Of a stretch of 64,000 nucleotides of DNA, positions 18,432 to 27,869 are shown one piece after another (position 1 is the first letter of the stretch; every line of letters starts with the position of its first letter). Source of the DNA: Clostridium sp. CF012. GTDB taxonomy: Bacteria; Bacillota; Clostridia; Clostridiales; Clostridiaceae. The notes under the pieces were generated by a model, which ran no database searches, had not been told where the DNA came from, and was given only the letters and a program-made list of their open reading frames with translations. A program made the translations under genes and the position numbers. The stretch spans positions 45,204-109,203 of the forward strand of contig NZ_JAHLEF010000014.1 of assembly GCF_018861755.1 (NCBI RefSeq), given 5' to 3'.

Positions 18432-18489
18432 AAAAGCAATCTCTTTACCTTAAATTTATTTCAGGTAAAGAGATTGCTTTTTTTTTAAA
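18432..18489 (+). terminator. Strong intrinsic terminator
   Basis: A 19-base perfect stem (18432-18450 with 18463-18481), then a run of T. It serves the small peptide gene and may also protect the convergent ABC operon. Confidence 0.92.
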
Positions 18490-18550
18490 GTTAAATTTCT
18501 CAATTAATTGAATTAATCCATTTGCCTTAGGATTTAATCAATTTTATCAA

Positions 18551-19414
18551 CTAACCTTTAACACTACCTACGGTTAAACCACCAACAAGGTATTTAGACA
18601 AGGCAATAAATAATATCATTACAGGCACCGCTGTAATTAGTGCCCCTGCAGAGTAAATACCCCATGCGGTTGAAAACTGTCCTTGCATACTTACAAGTCC
18701 AACGGGCAGTGTTATTTTTCCCGCTTCATTAATGATTACACTGGCAACTATATATTCAGACCAGGCTCCCATGAATGAGAATAACGCTGTTAATGCAACA
18801 GCAGGTTTTGCTAGTGGTAATATTATCTGATAAAAAGACCTAAATACTGAAGCTCCATCTACGTAGGCACTCTCTTCAAGTGACTTAGGAATAGTATCAT
18901 AAAAACCCTTCATCATCCAAATGTTAAAAGGGATTGAAGTTGATACATATATTATTGCCAATGCAAAATAACTATTTGTCATCTTCAAATTTATTATCAT
19001 TAAATATAGTGGTAACAGTGTCATAGCTAATGGAAACATCTGTGTAACTAAAATCAGTGATAATCCCATTTTTTTACCTCTAAATTCAAACCTAGAAAAT
19101 GCATATCCTGCTGTAACAGAAAGCACTACACTAAAAGCACAAGCGGAAGCGGATACGATTAAACTATGATAAAGCCACCCTAACATATCATATTGTATAA
19201 AGGCTTGTCTGAAATTATCAAAGGTTGCATTAGGGGGAATTATACTTAAAGATTTAGTAAACAATGCATCTGCTGGTCTTAAGGATACTGTTAATATATT
19301 TAATATTGGATATATGGAGCATATGCACGCAACTATTAAAAATGCATATATTAGTATTATTTTTGGAAGCGAATCGCCTCTATTAAATTTATCACTTTTC
19401 TTCATACAAATCAC
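18551..19414 (-). CDS. Maltose-type ABC importer permease, MalG-like
   Basis: 287 residues with six membrane segments. The EAA loop for ATPase contact is EESAYVDGASVFRSFYQIIL at about residues 180-199. MalG-like ends (LTVGSVKG) are typical of carbohydrate importers of the CUT1 family. The upstream MalF-like gene ends 3 bases away. No ATPase gene is nearby, so it must use a shared one elsewhere. Confidence 0.92.
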   Translation of the reverse strand: MICMKKSDKFNRGDSLPKIILIYAFLIVACICSIYPILNILTVSLRPADALFTKSLSIIPPNATFDNFRQAFIQYDMLGWLYHSLIVSASACAFSVVLSVTAGYAFSRFEFRGKKMGLSLILVTQMFPLAMTLLPLYLMIINLKMTNSYFALAIIYVSTSIPFNIWMMKGFYDTIPKSLEESAYVDGASVFRSFYQIILPLAKPAVALTALFSFMGAWSEYIVASVIINEAGKITLPVGLVSMQGQFSTAWGIYSAGALITAVPVMILFIALSKYLVGGLTVGSVKG

Positions 19415-19416
19415 CT

Positions 19417-20346
19417 CTAATCTTCTGATTTTTGAGCTCTAATAAAGACTGTACTAAATGCAAGCAAAATTAGGAATATAATTACTGAAAGCGCTGCTGA
19501 TTGACCATACCTGAAATATTGGAAGGCTCTCTTAAATACCATAGTTATAAGAATTTGAGACTCATCCGAAGCTGAACCACTTGTAATTATGTATATTACG
19601 TTAACCATATTAAATGTCCATACTGTTCCAAGTATTATGGCAGGAGTAAGTATTGGCTTTAAAAGTGGTAACGTTATACTTTTGAATTTTTGAAAGCCTG
19701 ATGCTCCATCAAGATCTGCAGCTTCATACAACTCTTCTGGAATACTCGTAAGTCCACCAAGAGATATCATCATCATAAAAGGAATTCCAAGCCATATATT
19801 GGTTATAATACAAGCTATAAATGTCCAGCTGGGTATAGATAGCCATGGAATTGCTGCTGCGCTTCCAAATAGATTTGTTAAGATAATATTAATAGAACCG
19901 TATTCCACATTATACATGCCCTTCCAGGTCATTGCTGCAATATACTGTGGTACTGCCCAAGGTAGAATTAGTAAAACTCTTATAAGTGCTTTGCCAGGTA
20001 ATTTTCTATTTAAAACTATTGCAAGAAATAATCCAATGGAAACATGAAAAAATACATTGATTGCAGTCCATAATATTGTTCTTATTAAAGTAGAGTAAAA
20101 TAAACTGTCAGCAAGTACGTTTTTGTAATTATCGAATCCAATAAAAGGATATTTCTGACTTTTCAAATTTAATAGTGTAACATTCTTAAACGAAATTATT
20201 ATTTCATATATAAGTGGATATGCTACAACAAATGTTAAAACTATAACAGCTGGTGCTAAAAAAAAGAAAGGGGTCATTTTACTTTGTCCTATTCCAAAAC
20301 TACTATTACTTTTTTTCTTTTTTATTTTTTTGACAGTCCCATCCAT
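19417..20346 (-). CDS. Maltose-type ABC importer permease, MalF-like
   Basis: 309 residues, six predicted membrane segments after a Lys-rich N-terminus (KKIKKKKSNS). The EAA loop is EELYEAADLDGASGFQKF. CUT1-family MalF/UgpA type. It pairs with the MalG-like protein to form the membrane channel for an oligosaccharide, probably maltodextrin. Confidence 0.92.
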   Translation of the reverse strand: MDGTVKKIKKKKSNSSFGIGQSKMTPFFFLAPAVIVLTFVVAYPLIYEIIISFKNVTLLNLKSQKYPFIGFDNYKNVLADSLFYSTLIRTILWTAINVFFHVSIGLFLAIVLNRKLPGKALIRVLLILPWAVPQYIAAMTWKGMYNVEYGSINIILTNLFGSAAAIPWLSIPSWTFIACIITNIWLGIPFMMMISLGGLTSIPEELYEAADLDGASGFQKFKSITLPLLKPILTPAIILGTVWTFNMVNVIYIITSGSASDESQILITMVFKRAFQYFRYGQSAALSVIIFLILLAFSTVFIRAQKSED

Positions 20347-20368
20347 GTGAATGCTCCTTTCTTAGAAG

Positions 20369-20391
20369 AAAAAGGGGATTTCTCCCCTTTT
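20369..20391 (-). promoter_or_regulatory. Intercistronic hairpin after the binding-protein gene
   Basis: AAAAGGGGA and TCCCCTTTT form a stem between the binding-protein and permease genes. Such hairpins commonly stabilise the binding-protein transcript or cut read-through so that it exceeds the permeases. Confidence 0.6.
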
Positions 20392-20400
20392 AAATGAAAA

Positions 20401-21684
20401 TTATAATCCTAAAGCTTTTATTCCCTCTTCAGCTTTCTTCTGCATAATTGCTCCTGCAGCTTCTGGCTTTGTTTTTCCTGATAATACGTCTTGTTGAACT
20501 GGTTTAATAGCATCCCATATAGCTCTCATTTGTGTAATAATTGGCATTGGTGTTGCTAAAGCTAATTGATCCTTTTGTCCTGCTATTAATGGGTTTCCTG
20601 TAATCTTAGCATCTTTCATAGCCTCAAGATTAGTCGGAGTTTGTTGATGTGCGTCAACCATTTTTAATTGTGCATCTTTTGAATTTACAAATATAAGGAA
20701 AGCTTTAACTGCTGCTAATTTATCTTTGTCTGTTACTCCTGCTGATACTGTGTAGCCTTTAACAGCTGAATAAGGAGCTGGGGATTTACCGTTTATTGTA
20801 GGTATTGGCATTATACCAAAGTCGATTCCAGCTTTAGTATAGTCTCCAAAGCCCCAAGGTCCATTGATTTCAAATGCAGCTTTTCCACCTTTGAAAAGGT
20901 TGTCAGCTACTGTTCCGTCTGCTTCTTTAGGGATTAAGCCTTCAGTGTGAATTTTTTTCATGAAAGTCATCCACTGTGCAACAGCTGGTGTATTTAGTGT
21001 TGGTTTAGGCGTTGCTGAGTTAACATCATCAAATACTTTACCATCAAAAGCTCCTAAGAAAGGAATTGAGAAAAATGGTTCAATTGTATTGAAAACTAAA
21101 CCGTATTCTACTTTTCCGTCTTTTTTAAGTTGTAATCCCATTGCTTCTAATTCTTCAAAAGTTTTTGGAGGCGTTGGAACTAATTTTTTATTGTAGGCAA
21201 CTAAAAGTTCATTACCATTTCTATCTGGAAGCATATATTGTTTTCCTGTATATTTAGCAGCATCTAAGGCTAGTGGATCTATTGTTGCCATGAAATCTGC
21301 CCCAAGAATAGTATCAATAGGTTGTACTAAACTACCAGGAACAAATACTCCAAGGTTATCATTTGGTCCAAGAACTATATCCGGTCCTGTTGTTCCAAGG
21401 GATGCTGTTGTATAATTTTTTCTTAAATCTTCAGTTTCAAAATGTGTTCTTTTAATTGTTATGTTTTTGTTTGCAGCTTGAAATTCAGTGATTAATCCAT
21501 CAAGTATTTTCTGCGCATTCGGATCATCCTGTTCCCATATTGCTAAACTCACTGGTTTAGTTGATTCTACTACAGCTGTTGTTTTATCTGGTGTAACTGC
21601 TGCTTTTTTTGTACATCCTGCCATTGATCCTACAACTAAAGTAGATATCATTGCCATAGCGATTAATACTTTTATTTTTTTCAT
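20401..21684 (-). CDS. Sugar-binding lipoprotein, MalE-like
   Basis: 427 residues. The lipobox VVGSMAGC precedes the acylated Cys. The mature protein has family 1 solute-binding features: SLAIWEQDDPNAQKI, GPDIVLGPNDNLG, AAFEINGPWGFGDY and PYSAVKGYTVSAG. It captures a maltodextrin-like sugar for the two permeases downstream. A LacI-type operator lies about 85 bases upstream, suggesting sugar-responsive control. Confidence 0.93.
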   Translation of the reverse strand: MKKIKVLIAMAMISTLVVGSMAGCTKKAAVTPDKTTAVVESTKPVSLAIWEQDDPNAQKILDGLITEFQAANKNITIKRTHFETEDLRKNYTTASLGTTGPDIVLGPNDNLGVFVPGSLVQPIDTILGADFMATIDPLALDAAKYTGKQYMLPDRNGNELLVAYNKKLVPTPPKTFEELEAMGLQLKKDGKVEYGLVFNTIEPFFSIPFLGAFDGKVFDDVNSATPKPTLNTPAVAQWMTFMKKIHTEGLIPKEADGTVADNLFKGGKAAFEINGPWGFGDYTKAGIDFGIMPIPTINGKSPAPYSAVKGYTVSAGVTDKDKLAAVKAFLIFVNSKDAQLKMVDAHQQTPTNLEAMKDAKITGNPLIAGQKDQLALATPMPIITQMRAIWDAIKPVQQDVLSGKTKPEAAGAIMQKKAEEGIKALGL

Positions 21685-21768
21685 TTTTTTCCCCCTTAAT
21701 ATTATAAAATAAAGATTTTTTAACTAACCATATAATTGCTTACTATACAAACAGTTTTAGTGATTTGT

Positions 21769-21780
21769 GCAACCGTTTGC
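21769..21780. promoter_or_regulatory. LacI-family operator upstream of the sugar importer
   Basis: GCAACCGTTTGC is a near-perfect palindrome centred on CG, the hallmark of LacI/GalR-type (MalR or CcpA-like) operators. It lies in the promoter region of the MalE-like gene. No LacI-family gene is in the window. Confidence 0.65.
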
Positions 21781-21931
21781 TTAGCCTTATTTTACTATTA
21801 GTTTTCTTATATGTCAAACCATTTTTTTGAAAATTCCCTCAATTAATTGTTTTATTTTGCTTTCTAATATTAATGGAGCCAACAAAAACTATTGACTCAT
21901 AAATATTTTATTAAAATTCAAAGTTTACAGC

Positions 21932-22078
21932 TTAATTTTGAAGCTCAACCTTAACCTTATTAACCATTACCACCATGCCATCCGTAAGATTAGTATATTC
22001 ACCCTCAGATACATTTAGACCCATCGTGCCTTTCTGATTACCTACATTTAATAAGCTCTTTTTCTCTAGGATGATCGT
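21932..22078 (-). pseudogene. C-terminal coding remnant upstream of the sugar operon
   Basis: The minus strand has an open tail reading SLLNVGNQKGTMGLNVS, EYTNLTDGMVVMVNKV and VELQN with a stop at 21932. It looks like a beta-rich C-terminal domain of an extracellular or carbohydrate-active protein. An adjacent frame reads KYWTNDHPREKEL, so a frameshift is likely. The rest of the gene is missing. Confidence 0.4.
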
Positions 22079-22275
22079 TTGTCCAATATTTTAAGGTTCC
22101 TATTTGCTAATCCCAAAGTTCACTATTGTTGTAATCAATGTCTACTACGTCCGTCAAGTCTCAACCTTGTTTCTTATTTGCTAATATTCGCTATTATTTT
22201 GTGCAAACGAGTGCATAAAATGATAAAAAATAAGGAACAAGGAATTCAAAGTTATTATACTTTAAATTATTGTTC

Positions 22276-22310
22276 CAGTGAACCTCCCATGACTAAAGTC
22301 ACGGATTAAT
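22276..22310 (-). mobile_element. Solo right-end hairpin of an IS200/IS605-type element
   Basis: On the minus strand, ATCCGTGACTTTAGTCAT is followed by GGGAGGTTCAC, matching the right end of the TnpB element at 23086 (GGGAGGTTCAC). No transposase gene accompanies it. It is a footprint of a second, deleted copy. Confidence 0.6.
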
Positions 22311-22363
22311 GGTAATTTTTCAATAGAGAAATTAGTACATTGAAATTATACTCACAGTTTTTG

Positions 22364-22951
22364 CTACTCCTCAGATAGTGTCCATAATTCTTGTTTTGTT
22401 GTTGAAATCGCCATGGCTCCTGCACTGAGTGATTCCATTATATCTTTCTTAGTTTGAATTAAGCCTCCTGCTATAATTGGAACTCGCACCTCATTTTCCA
22501 TACTTTTTATAATCTTGCTTGCAACCCCTGGCATAACTTCTACAGCATCTGGAAGTACAGATTGTATATTATGTATTCCTGTTCTTAAGGATAGCGAATC
22601 CACCACAAATATTCTCTGTATAACACAAAAATTTAACTTTTTCCCATTTTTTATATTTGTTGCCTTTGTAGTTATAATCCCATAGGGCTCACCACATTGC
22701 TTAATAAAAAGTAATCCTGTGTAATCTCCTTTTAATCCTTCTATTAAATCCACATGAACAAATACTACCTTGCCTGCCGCTTTGAGCCTCTCACATATTT
22801 CCTTTAGATTTATTATGCTCCCATACAATACAAACACAATAAGAACACCACTATGAATTACTTTTTCTAAATCCTCATCATTTCTTATGGCTCCAATAAC
22901 TGGGTTTTCTATTAGTAATTGTTCTAGTTTTGCCAAAGATTTATCCTCCAA
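22364..22951 (-). CDS. glpP: Glycerol-3-phosphate-responsive antiterminator GlpP
   Basis: 195 residues, the full GlpP length. Conserved segments are NPVIGAIRNDEDLEKV, VFVHVDLIEGL, GIITTKATNI, PDAVEVMPGV and VPIIAGGLIQTKKD, together forming the (beta/alpha)8-like barrel of this family (PF04309). With glycerol 3-phosphate bound it attaches to leader RNA and prevents termination ahead of glycerol genes. Its likely target is the leader hairpin at 24707-24759. It is transcribed away from that operon and separated from it by the TnpB element. Confidence 0.95.
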   Translation of the reverse strand: MEDKSLAKLEQLLIENPVIGAIRNDEDLEKVIHSGVLIVFVLYGSIINLKEICERLKAAGKVVFVHVDLIEGLKGDYTGLLFIKQCGEPYGIITTKATNIKNGKKLNFCVIQRIFVVDSLSLRTGIHNIQSVLPDAVEVMPGVASKIIKSMENEVRVPIIAGGLIQTKKDIMESLSAGAMAISTTKQELWTLSEE

Positions 22952-23288
22952 AAATTTATTTTAGTCTACATAATATAATTAATAAAATTAATTTTATCAT
23001 AGTGCTATTTTTCTTTCAAGTTAATTTATTTGTTATACTTTTATATAAGTATATGAAAAGAATCCTTACATTACAAGCAGAACATGTGAACCTCCCATCA
23101 CTGAAGTGACAGGCTTCTACTATTACTAATAGACTTTCCCACATCATTGTCCTCGTAACCTACTAACTCCATGGGCGTTATACTTCGGATAAATTCCTAC
23201 CCTACATCTTATCTATATAAATTTCTATAATATATTAAATTGCTATTTCTAAACCCAATTCTTTTATTCCTTGTTTTAGAATGTTTTT

Positions 23289-24365
23289 TTATGCGTTTTC
23301 ATCCCTGTCATGAATGTTTTTGCATTCTTTACAAGTCCACTCTCTTATTGATAGCAGCTTAACCTTCTTATTTAGCGCTCCACACTCAGAGCAAATCTTA
23401 GAACTGGCAAACCAAGGACTAATTTTATGATATATTCTCCCATACCAATTTGCTTTATATTCTAGTTGTCTTGTAAATTCTGACCATGCTACATCTTGAA
23501 TACTCTTAGCTAAATTATGATTTTTTATCATATTAGAAACTTTTAAGTCTTCTGAAATTATTACTTGGTTATCGTTAATAATTTGCACTGACAGTTTATT
23601 TGAAAAATCATTTCTAATATTTGCTATCTTCTCATGAATTTTAGCTATTTTCGCCCTTTGTTTCTTATAATTATTGCTATGCCTCACCATTTTGCATAGC
23701 TGTCTTTGTAATTTAATTAACTTATCCTCGTATTTATATAACGATCTAGGTCTTTCTATATGGTTATTGTTTGTATCTATAAGAAATTCTTTGAGACCTA
23801 AGTCAAATCCTATCATTCTATTATTTATAGGTAATTGAAAATTCTCAGTTTCTACATTGAAACTAACAAAATATTTACCACTTGGCACTTTACTAACAGT
23901 AGCAAATAGTATTTTCCCTTTAAATTCTCTATGTAATTTAGCTTTTATTTTACCTAGTTTAGGTAATTGAACTAAATCGTTATGAAATAAAACCTTGATA
24001 TTGTTATTTGTAAAGTTAGTAGTGTAAGAATAATTATGATCATGTTTTGATTTGAATTTAGGGAAACCGGTATGTTCTTTAAAAAATTTCTGATAAGCAC
24101 TATCCAAATTATAAATAGAATTAGTTAAAGCAAATTTATCTACATCTTTAAGCCAAAGGTATTCTTTTTTTAGTTCCCTATTACAGTAATTGTTACAGTC
24201 CGTTTTCGATAAACTCTTCTTTACAGTTTCATATAATTCTATTTTTTTAGCTAACATTTGATTATATATAAACCTAACGCAACCAAAGGTCTTAGCTAAT
24301 TGCGTTTCTTGTTCCACTGTTGGATAAATACGATATTTAAATCCTTTTACCATAGATAAATTCAC
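23289..24365 (-). CDS. tnpB: RNA-guided nuclease TnpB (IS605 OrfB), truncated by a nonsense codon
   Basis: 358 residues. RuvC-I Asp is in GFDLGLKEF, RuvC-II Glu in [11 protein letters not shown] and RuvC-III Asp in HDRDENA. A zinc finger CSECG...CKECK lies between. The protein stops (TAA) right after HDRDENA, where relatives continue. In the same frame KNILKQGIKELGLEIAI follows to a second stop, so a single-base change probably removed about 18 residues. All three catalytic acids remain. TnpB cuts DNA under guidance of an RNA from the element end. Confidence 0.9.
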   Translation of the reverse strand: MNLSMVKGFKYRIYPTVEQETQLAKTFGCVRFIYNQMLAKKIELYETVKKSLSKTDCNNYCNRELKKEYLWLKDVDKFALTNSIYNLDSAYQKFFKEHTGFPKFKSKHDHNYSYTTNFTNNNIKVLFHNDLVQLPKLGKIKAKLHREFKGKILFATVSKVPSGKYFVSFNVETENFQLPINNRMIGFDLGLKEFLIDTNNNHIERPRSLYKYEDKLIKLQRQLCKMVRHSNNYKKQRAKIAKIHEKIANIRNDFSNKLSVQIINDNQVIISEDLKVSNMIKNHNLAKSIQDVAWSEFTRQLEYKANWYGRIYHKISPWFASSKICSECGALNKKVKLLSIREWTCKECKNIHDRDENA

Positions 24366-24540
24366 CTGCCTTTCTACTTTTATTTTTTGCTATTAATATA
24401 ATTTCTATACTAGAAATTACAACTTTATATCTATATTTATCACGCCAAATAATATGCTATTGTATTAAAAAACCATAGCCACTTCCATCATATAATTACT
24501 CATTAATTTCACTTATTAACGTAAATTAACATATGCAAGT
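24366..24540. other. Element left-flank, no gene
   Basis: AT-rich sequence upstream of tnpB, presumably with its promoter. I see no tnpA remnant. Confidence 0.35.
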
Positions 24541-24706
24541 CGACCTAACTCATGGCTGAAGCCACGAGAGTGCGGTCGAGGGCTTCAAATAAAACATTTG
24601 CTCCGATTATCTTTATATATCCATATTTTGGTTTTATTTTTTATTAGGTCTTGCAATTGTTTAATTATTATGTTATCGTTAAGTTAATAAAGTAGAGGCG
24701 GAGAGA

Positions 24707-24759
24707 AGAGAGCCTTGATCTATAGGTATGTTATACCTATTTTTCAAGGTTCTCTTTTT
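24707..24759 (+). promoter_or_regulatory. Leader terminator, probable GlpP antitermination target
   Basis: AGAGAGCCTTGA (24707-24718) pairs with TCAAGGTTCTCT (24744-24755) with one wobble. An inner stem ATAGGTAT/ATACCTAT (24722-24740) extends it, and TTTT follows. It stands about 25 bases before the first glycerol gene, so it is a terminator in the 5' leader. GlpP is known to act on such leaders, and glpP is 2 kb away. Confidence 0.75.
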
Positions 24760-24782
24760 GTTTGCGTTTAGGAGGTAATATC

Positions 24783-26222
24783 ATGTTTGATGTAACTATT
24801 ATTGGTGCTGGTATTGTGGGATGCGGAGTAGCGAGAGAGCTATCTAAATATAATTTAAAAACCTGTGTACTTGAAAAATCTGGTGATGTGGGTTCTGGAA
24901 CGTCCAAGGCAAATAGCGCTATTGTTCATGCCGGGTATGATGCGGGTCCAAATACTCTGAAGGGAAAATTAAACGCCCCAGGTAATGCAATGTATACAAA
25001 CCTTGCGAAGGAATTAGATTTTCCTTTTAAGAGGAATGGATCATTGGTTTTATGTTTTGACAAAGAAAACCTGAGCGATCTCGAGAAGTTACTTCATCAA
25101 GGAGAAGAAAATGGTGTGCCTGGTTTAGTTATTATGAGCGGAGATCAAGTTCGTGAAATAGAACCTAATATAGCTATGAACTGCGCTTATGCACTATACG
25201 CTCCCACCGGAGGAATAGTTTGCCCATATGAAATGACTATTGCAATGGCAGAAAATGCTTATACCAATGGTGTAAATTTTCAACTTGAAACTGGAGTAAT
25301 TGGCATAGAAAAAAAATCAAATAGCTATGTTTTAAAAACTAATAAAGGTGATATTGAAACAAAAATAATTATAAATGCAGCTGGTTTATTCTCAGATGAA
25401 ATTAATAATATGGTAAGCGATCATAAGTTTAAAATACTTCCAAAACGAGGCGAATACGTTTTATTTGATAAAGCCTTAGGCGATTTAGTTACAAAAACTA
25501 TTTTTCAGCTTCCAACTAAACTTGGAAAAGGTGTTTTAGTTACACCTACTGTGGACGGCAATCTACTTGTTGGACCTGATGCTGTAGATGTAGAAAGTAA
25601 AGCCAATATCTCTACAACTAAGGAAGGTATTGATGATATCTTATTGAATGCGGGACTCAGTATTCAAGAGCCACTTCCAATGAATATGGTAATAACTTCA
25701 TTTGCAGGTAACAGAGCAAAAAATATTGGAAATGATTTTATAATTGGTGAAGCACGGGACGCTAAAAACTTTATTAATGTAGCATCAATTGATTCTCCAG
25801 GTTTAACTAGCGCTCCAAGCATTGCTGTAATGGTAGCTGATATAGTATTAGAAAAATTAGCACCTGAAAAAAATCTAGGATTCAACCCTATACGACAAGG
25901 TATAAGAAAATTCAGAGAAATGTCAAATGAAGAACGAAAAGAAATAATTAAAGAAATTCCTGAATACGGAAAAATTATTTGCAGGTGTGAAACTGTAACC
26001 GAAGGTGAAATTATAGATTCTATAAGAAGACCTCTTGGAGCAAAAACACTTGATGGAGTTAAAAGGCGTACAAGAGCTGGAATGGGAAGATGTCAATCAG
26101 GTTTTTGCGCAACAAGAGTTGTAGACATTCTTTCAAAAGAACTTAATATACCTCGCGCCCAAGTTACAAAATCAGGTGGAGATTCCATTTTACTAACTGG
26201 CAAGAATAAAGACTTACTATAA
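24783..26222 (+). CDS. Glycerol-3-phosphate dehydrogenase-like FAD oxidoreductase (GlpA-like)
   Basis: 479 residues. An N-terminal FAD-binding Rossmann motif is VTIIGAGIVGCGVARELS. The middle is a DAO-type substrate domain. The C-terminal BFD-like [2Fe-2S] domain has CRCETVTEGE and GRCQSGFC (four Cys). This is the clostridial anaerobic type that oxidises glycerol 3-phosphate to dihydroxyacetone phosphate with two partner subunits. ATG 24783 has AGGAGG 7 bases upstream. The upstream in-frame TTG at 24762 overlaps the ribosome site and is rejected. Confidence 0.92.
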   Translation: MFDVTIIGAGIVGCGVARELSKYNLKTCVLEKSGDVGSGTSKANSAIVHAGYDAGPNTLKGKLNAPGNAMYTNLAKELDFPFKRNGSLVLCFDKENLSDLEKLLHQGEENGVPGLVIMSGDQVREIEPNIAMNCAYALYAPTGGIVCPYEMTIAMAENAYTNGVNFQLETGVIGIEKKSNSYVLKTNKGDIETKIIINAAGLFSDEINNMVSDHKFKILPKRGEYVLFDKALGDLVTKTIFQLPTKLGKGVLVTPTVDGNLLVGPDAVDVESKANISTTKEGIDDILLNAGLSIQEPLPMNMVITSFAGNRAKNIGNDFIIGEARDAKNFINVASIDSPGLTSAPSIAVMVADIVLEKLAPEKNLGFNPIRQGIRKFREMSNEERKEIIKEIPEYGKIICRCETVTEGEIIDSIRRPLGAKTLDGVKRRTRAGMGRCQSGFCATRVVDILSKELNIPRAQVTKSGGDSILLTGKNKDLL

Positions 26223-26237
26223 ATTGGAGGAATAAAT

Positions 26238-27497
26238 ATGCAAGAATATGATTTAGTCATAATTGGTGGCGGTCCAGCGGGACTTGCAGCTGCGGTTTCT
26301 GCAAAGGAGCAAGGCATAAATAGCATTTTAATTATAGAAAGAGATGACCAATTAGGTGGTATTCTCAATCAATGTATTCATAATGGTTTCGGTCTTCATA
26401 CCTTTAAAGAAGAATTAACTGGCCCTGAATATTCAAAACGATTTATTGACAAGGTTGTTGATCTTGGTATTGAGTATAAGCTAGATACCATGGTTTTAGA
26501 TGTGTTTGATAATAAAAAGGTTACAGCAGTAAATACAATTGATGGTATTCTTGAGATTCAAGCAAAAGCAATAATACTTGCAATGGGCTGTCGTGAAAGA
26601 CCAAGAGGAGCTTTAAACATACCAGGAGCAAGATGTTCAGGTATTTATACAGCAGGAACAGCTCAAAAATATGTTAATGTTGAAGGTTTAATGCCCGGCA
26701 AAGAAGTAGTAATACTCGGTTCTGGAGATATCGGACTTATTATGGCAAGGCGAATGACCTTAGAGGGAGCAAAAGTCAAGGCTTGTATAGAACTCATGCC
26801 CCATTCAAGTGGACTTAAGAGAAATATTGTACAATGCTTAGATGATTTTGATATTCCACTAAAATTAAGCCACACTATAACAAATATACATGGTGGAGAT
26901 AGACTTTCTGGCGTTACAATAGCCGAGGTTGATAATAACAGAAAGCCAATTAAAGGCACTGAGGAATATATTCCTTGCGATACATTACTCTTATCCGTTG
27001 GACTTCTACCAGAAAATGAACTTTCTAGAAAAGCAAATGTTAAGCTTTCTAGGGTTACTGGGGGACCCGAGGTTGATGAAAGTATGCAGACAAGTATTTC
27101 TGGGATATTTACCTGTGGCAATGTGCTTCATGTTCATGATTTGGTAGACAATGTAACCACTGAAAGCTACACTGCTGGTAGAAATGCCGCAGATTATATA
27201 AATGGAATTCACCACGAGGGAGCTTCGATTCCAATTTTCGCAACAGATGGTGTTAGATATACGGTACCACAAACTATCAACGCTGAAAATATCGGCAATG
27301 GAATAGATGTTAGGTTTAGAGTGGGCGAGGTCTATAAAAATGCTTATATATCTGTTTACTTTGATGATGCTAGGGAAATGCATTTAAAGAAGAAAATTCT
27401 TACCCCAGGTGAAATGGAAAGTGTTAAATTAACTAAAGCAGTTTTTGATAAATATAGTGAATGTACGAAAATTACTATAAAAGTAGAAAAGGAGTAG
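26238..27497 (+). CDS. NAD(P)/FAD-dependent oxidoreductase, partner of the GlpA-like protein
   Basis: 419 residues with two dinucleotide-binding folds: YDLVIIGGGPAGLAAAVSA at the N-terminus and VVILGSGDIGLIMARRM near residue 155. A redox-type segment GCRERPRGALNIPGARCSG lies between. It follows the GlpA-like gene by 15 bases with GGAGG before the ATG and probably passes electrons from glycerol 3-phosphate oxidation. Conserved in clostridial glp operons next to DUF1667. Confidence 0.9.
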   Translation: MQEYDLVIIGGGPAGLAAAVSAKEQGINSILIIERDDQLGGILNQCIHNGFGLHTFKEELTGPEYSKRFIDKVVDLGIEYKLDTMVLDVFDNKKVTAVNTIDGILEIQAKAIILAMGCRERPRGALNIPGARCSGIYTAGTAQKYVNVEGLMPGKEVVILGSGDIGLIMARRMTLEGAKVKACIELMPHSSGLKRNIVQCLDDFDIPLKLSHTITNIHGGDRLSGVTIAEVDNNRKPIKGTEEYIPCDTLLLSVGLLPENELSRKANVKLSRVTGGPEVDESMQTSISGIFTCGNVLHVHDLVDNVTTESYTAGRNAADYINGIHHEGASIPIFATDGVRYTVPQTINAENIGNGIDVRFRVGEVYKNAYISVYFDDAREMHLKKKILTPGEMESVKLTKAVFDKYSECTKITIKVEKE

Positions 27498-27503
27498 CAT
27501 ATT

Positions 27504-27869
27504 ATGAGTACTAGAGAATTGACTTGCATAGGCTGTCCAGTGGGTTGCGCTCTTATAGTAGAGCTTGAGGGCGATAAAGTTATAAGTGTAAAAGGAAGTA
27601 GCTGTAAAATCGGTGAAACCTATGGCAAGAAGGAATGCACAAATCCAACAAGAGTTGTTACATCCTCTGTTTTGGTAACAGGCGGAAAAAGTGGGATACT
27701 TCCTGTGAAGACAGAGAAGGATATTCCAAAGAATTTGATTTATGACTGTGTAGGAGCATTGAAAAATATCGTAGTAAAAGCTCCCATCCATATAGGTGAT
27801 GTAGTACTGGAAAACGTACTAAACACTGGAGTAAATATTATAGCAACTAAGGATATTGAAGAGGCTTAG
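27504..27869 (+). CDS. DUF1667 small cysteine-rich protein
   Basis: 121 residues. The N-terminus has LTCIGCPVGCAL, followed by another Cys and a KKEC motif, giving at least five cysteines fit for an Fe-S cluster. DUF1667 proteins recur as the third gene after the two FAD oxidoreductases in clostridial glycerol operons. It is inferred to be the electron-transfer subunit. A 19-bp interspersed repeat begins at its stop codon. Confidence 0.9.
   Translation: MSTRELTCIGCPVGCALIVELEGDKVISVKGSSCKIGETYGKKECTNPTRVVTSSVLVTGGKSGILPVKTEKDIPKNLIYDCVGALKNIVVKAPIHIGDVVLENVLNTGVNIIATKDIEEA

Larger units (their letters stand above)
23086..24590 (-). mobile_element. TnpB-only IS200/IS605-type element
   Basis: The right end is at 23086-23116, where the minus strand ends in GGGAGGTTCAC after an imperfect hairpin CTGTCACTTCAGTGATG. 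The left end near 24541-24580 has the nested hairpin CGACC...GGTCG around CTCATGGCTGAAGCCACGAG. No tyrosine transposase (tnpA) is present, so movement would need one in trans. The right-end region would encode the guide (omega) RNA. Confidence 0.8.

Noticed and set aside
24541..24590. Possible tRNA or riboswitch from the nested hairpin
   Set aside because: It fits better as the left-end structure of the TnpB element.
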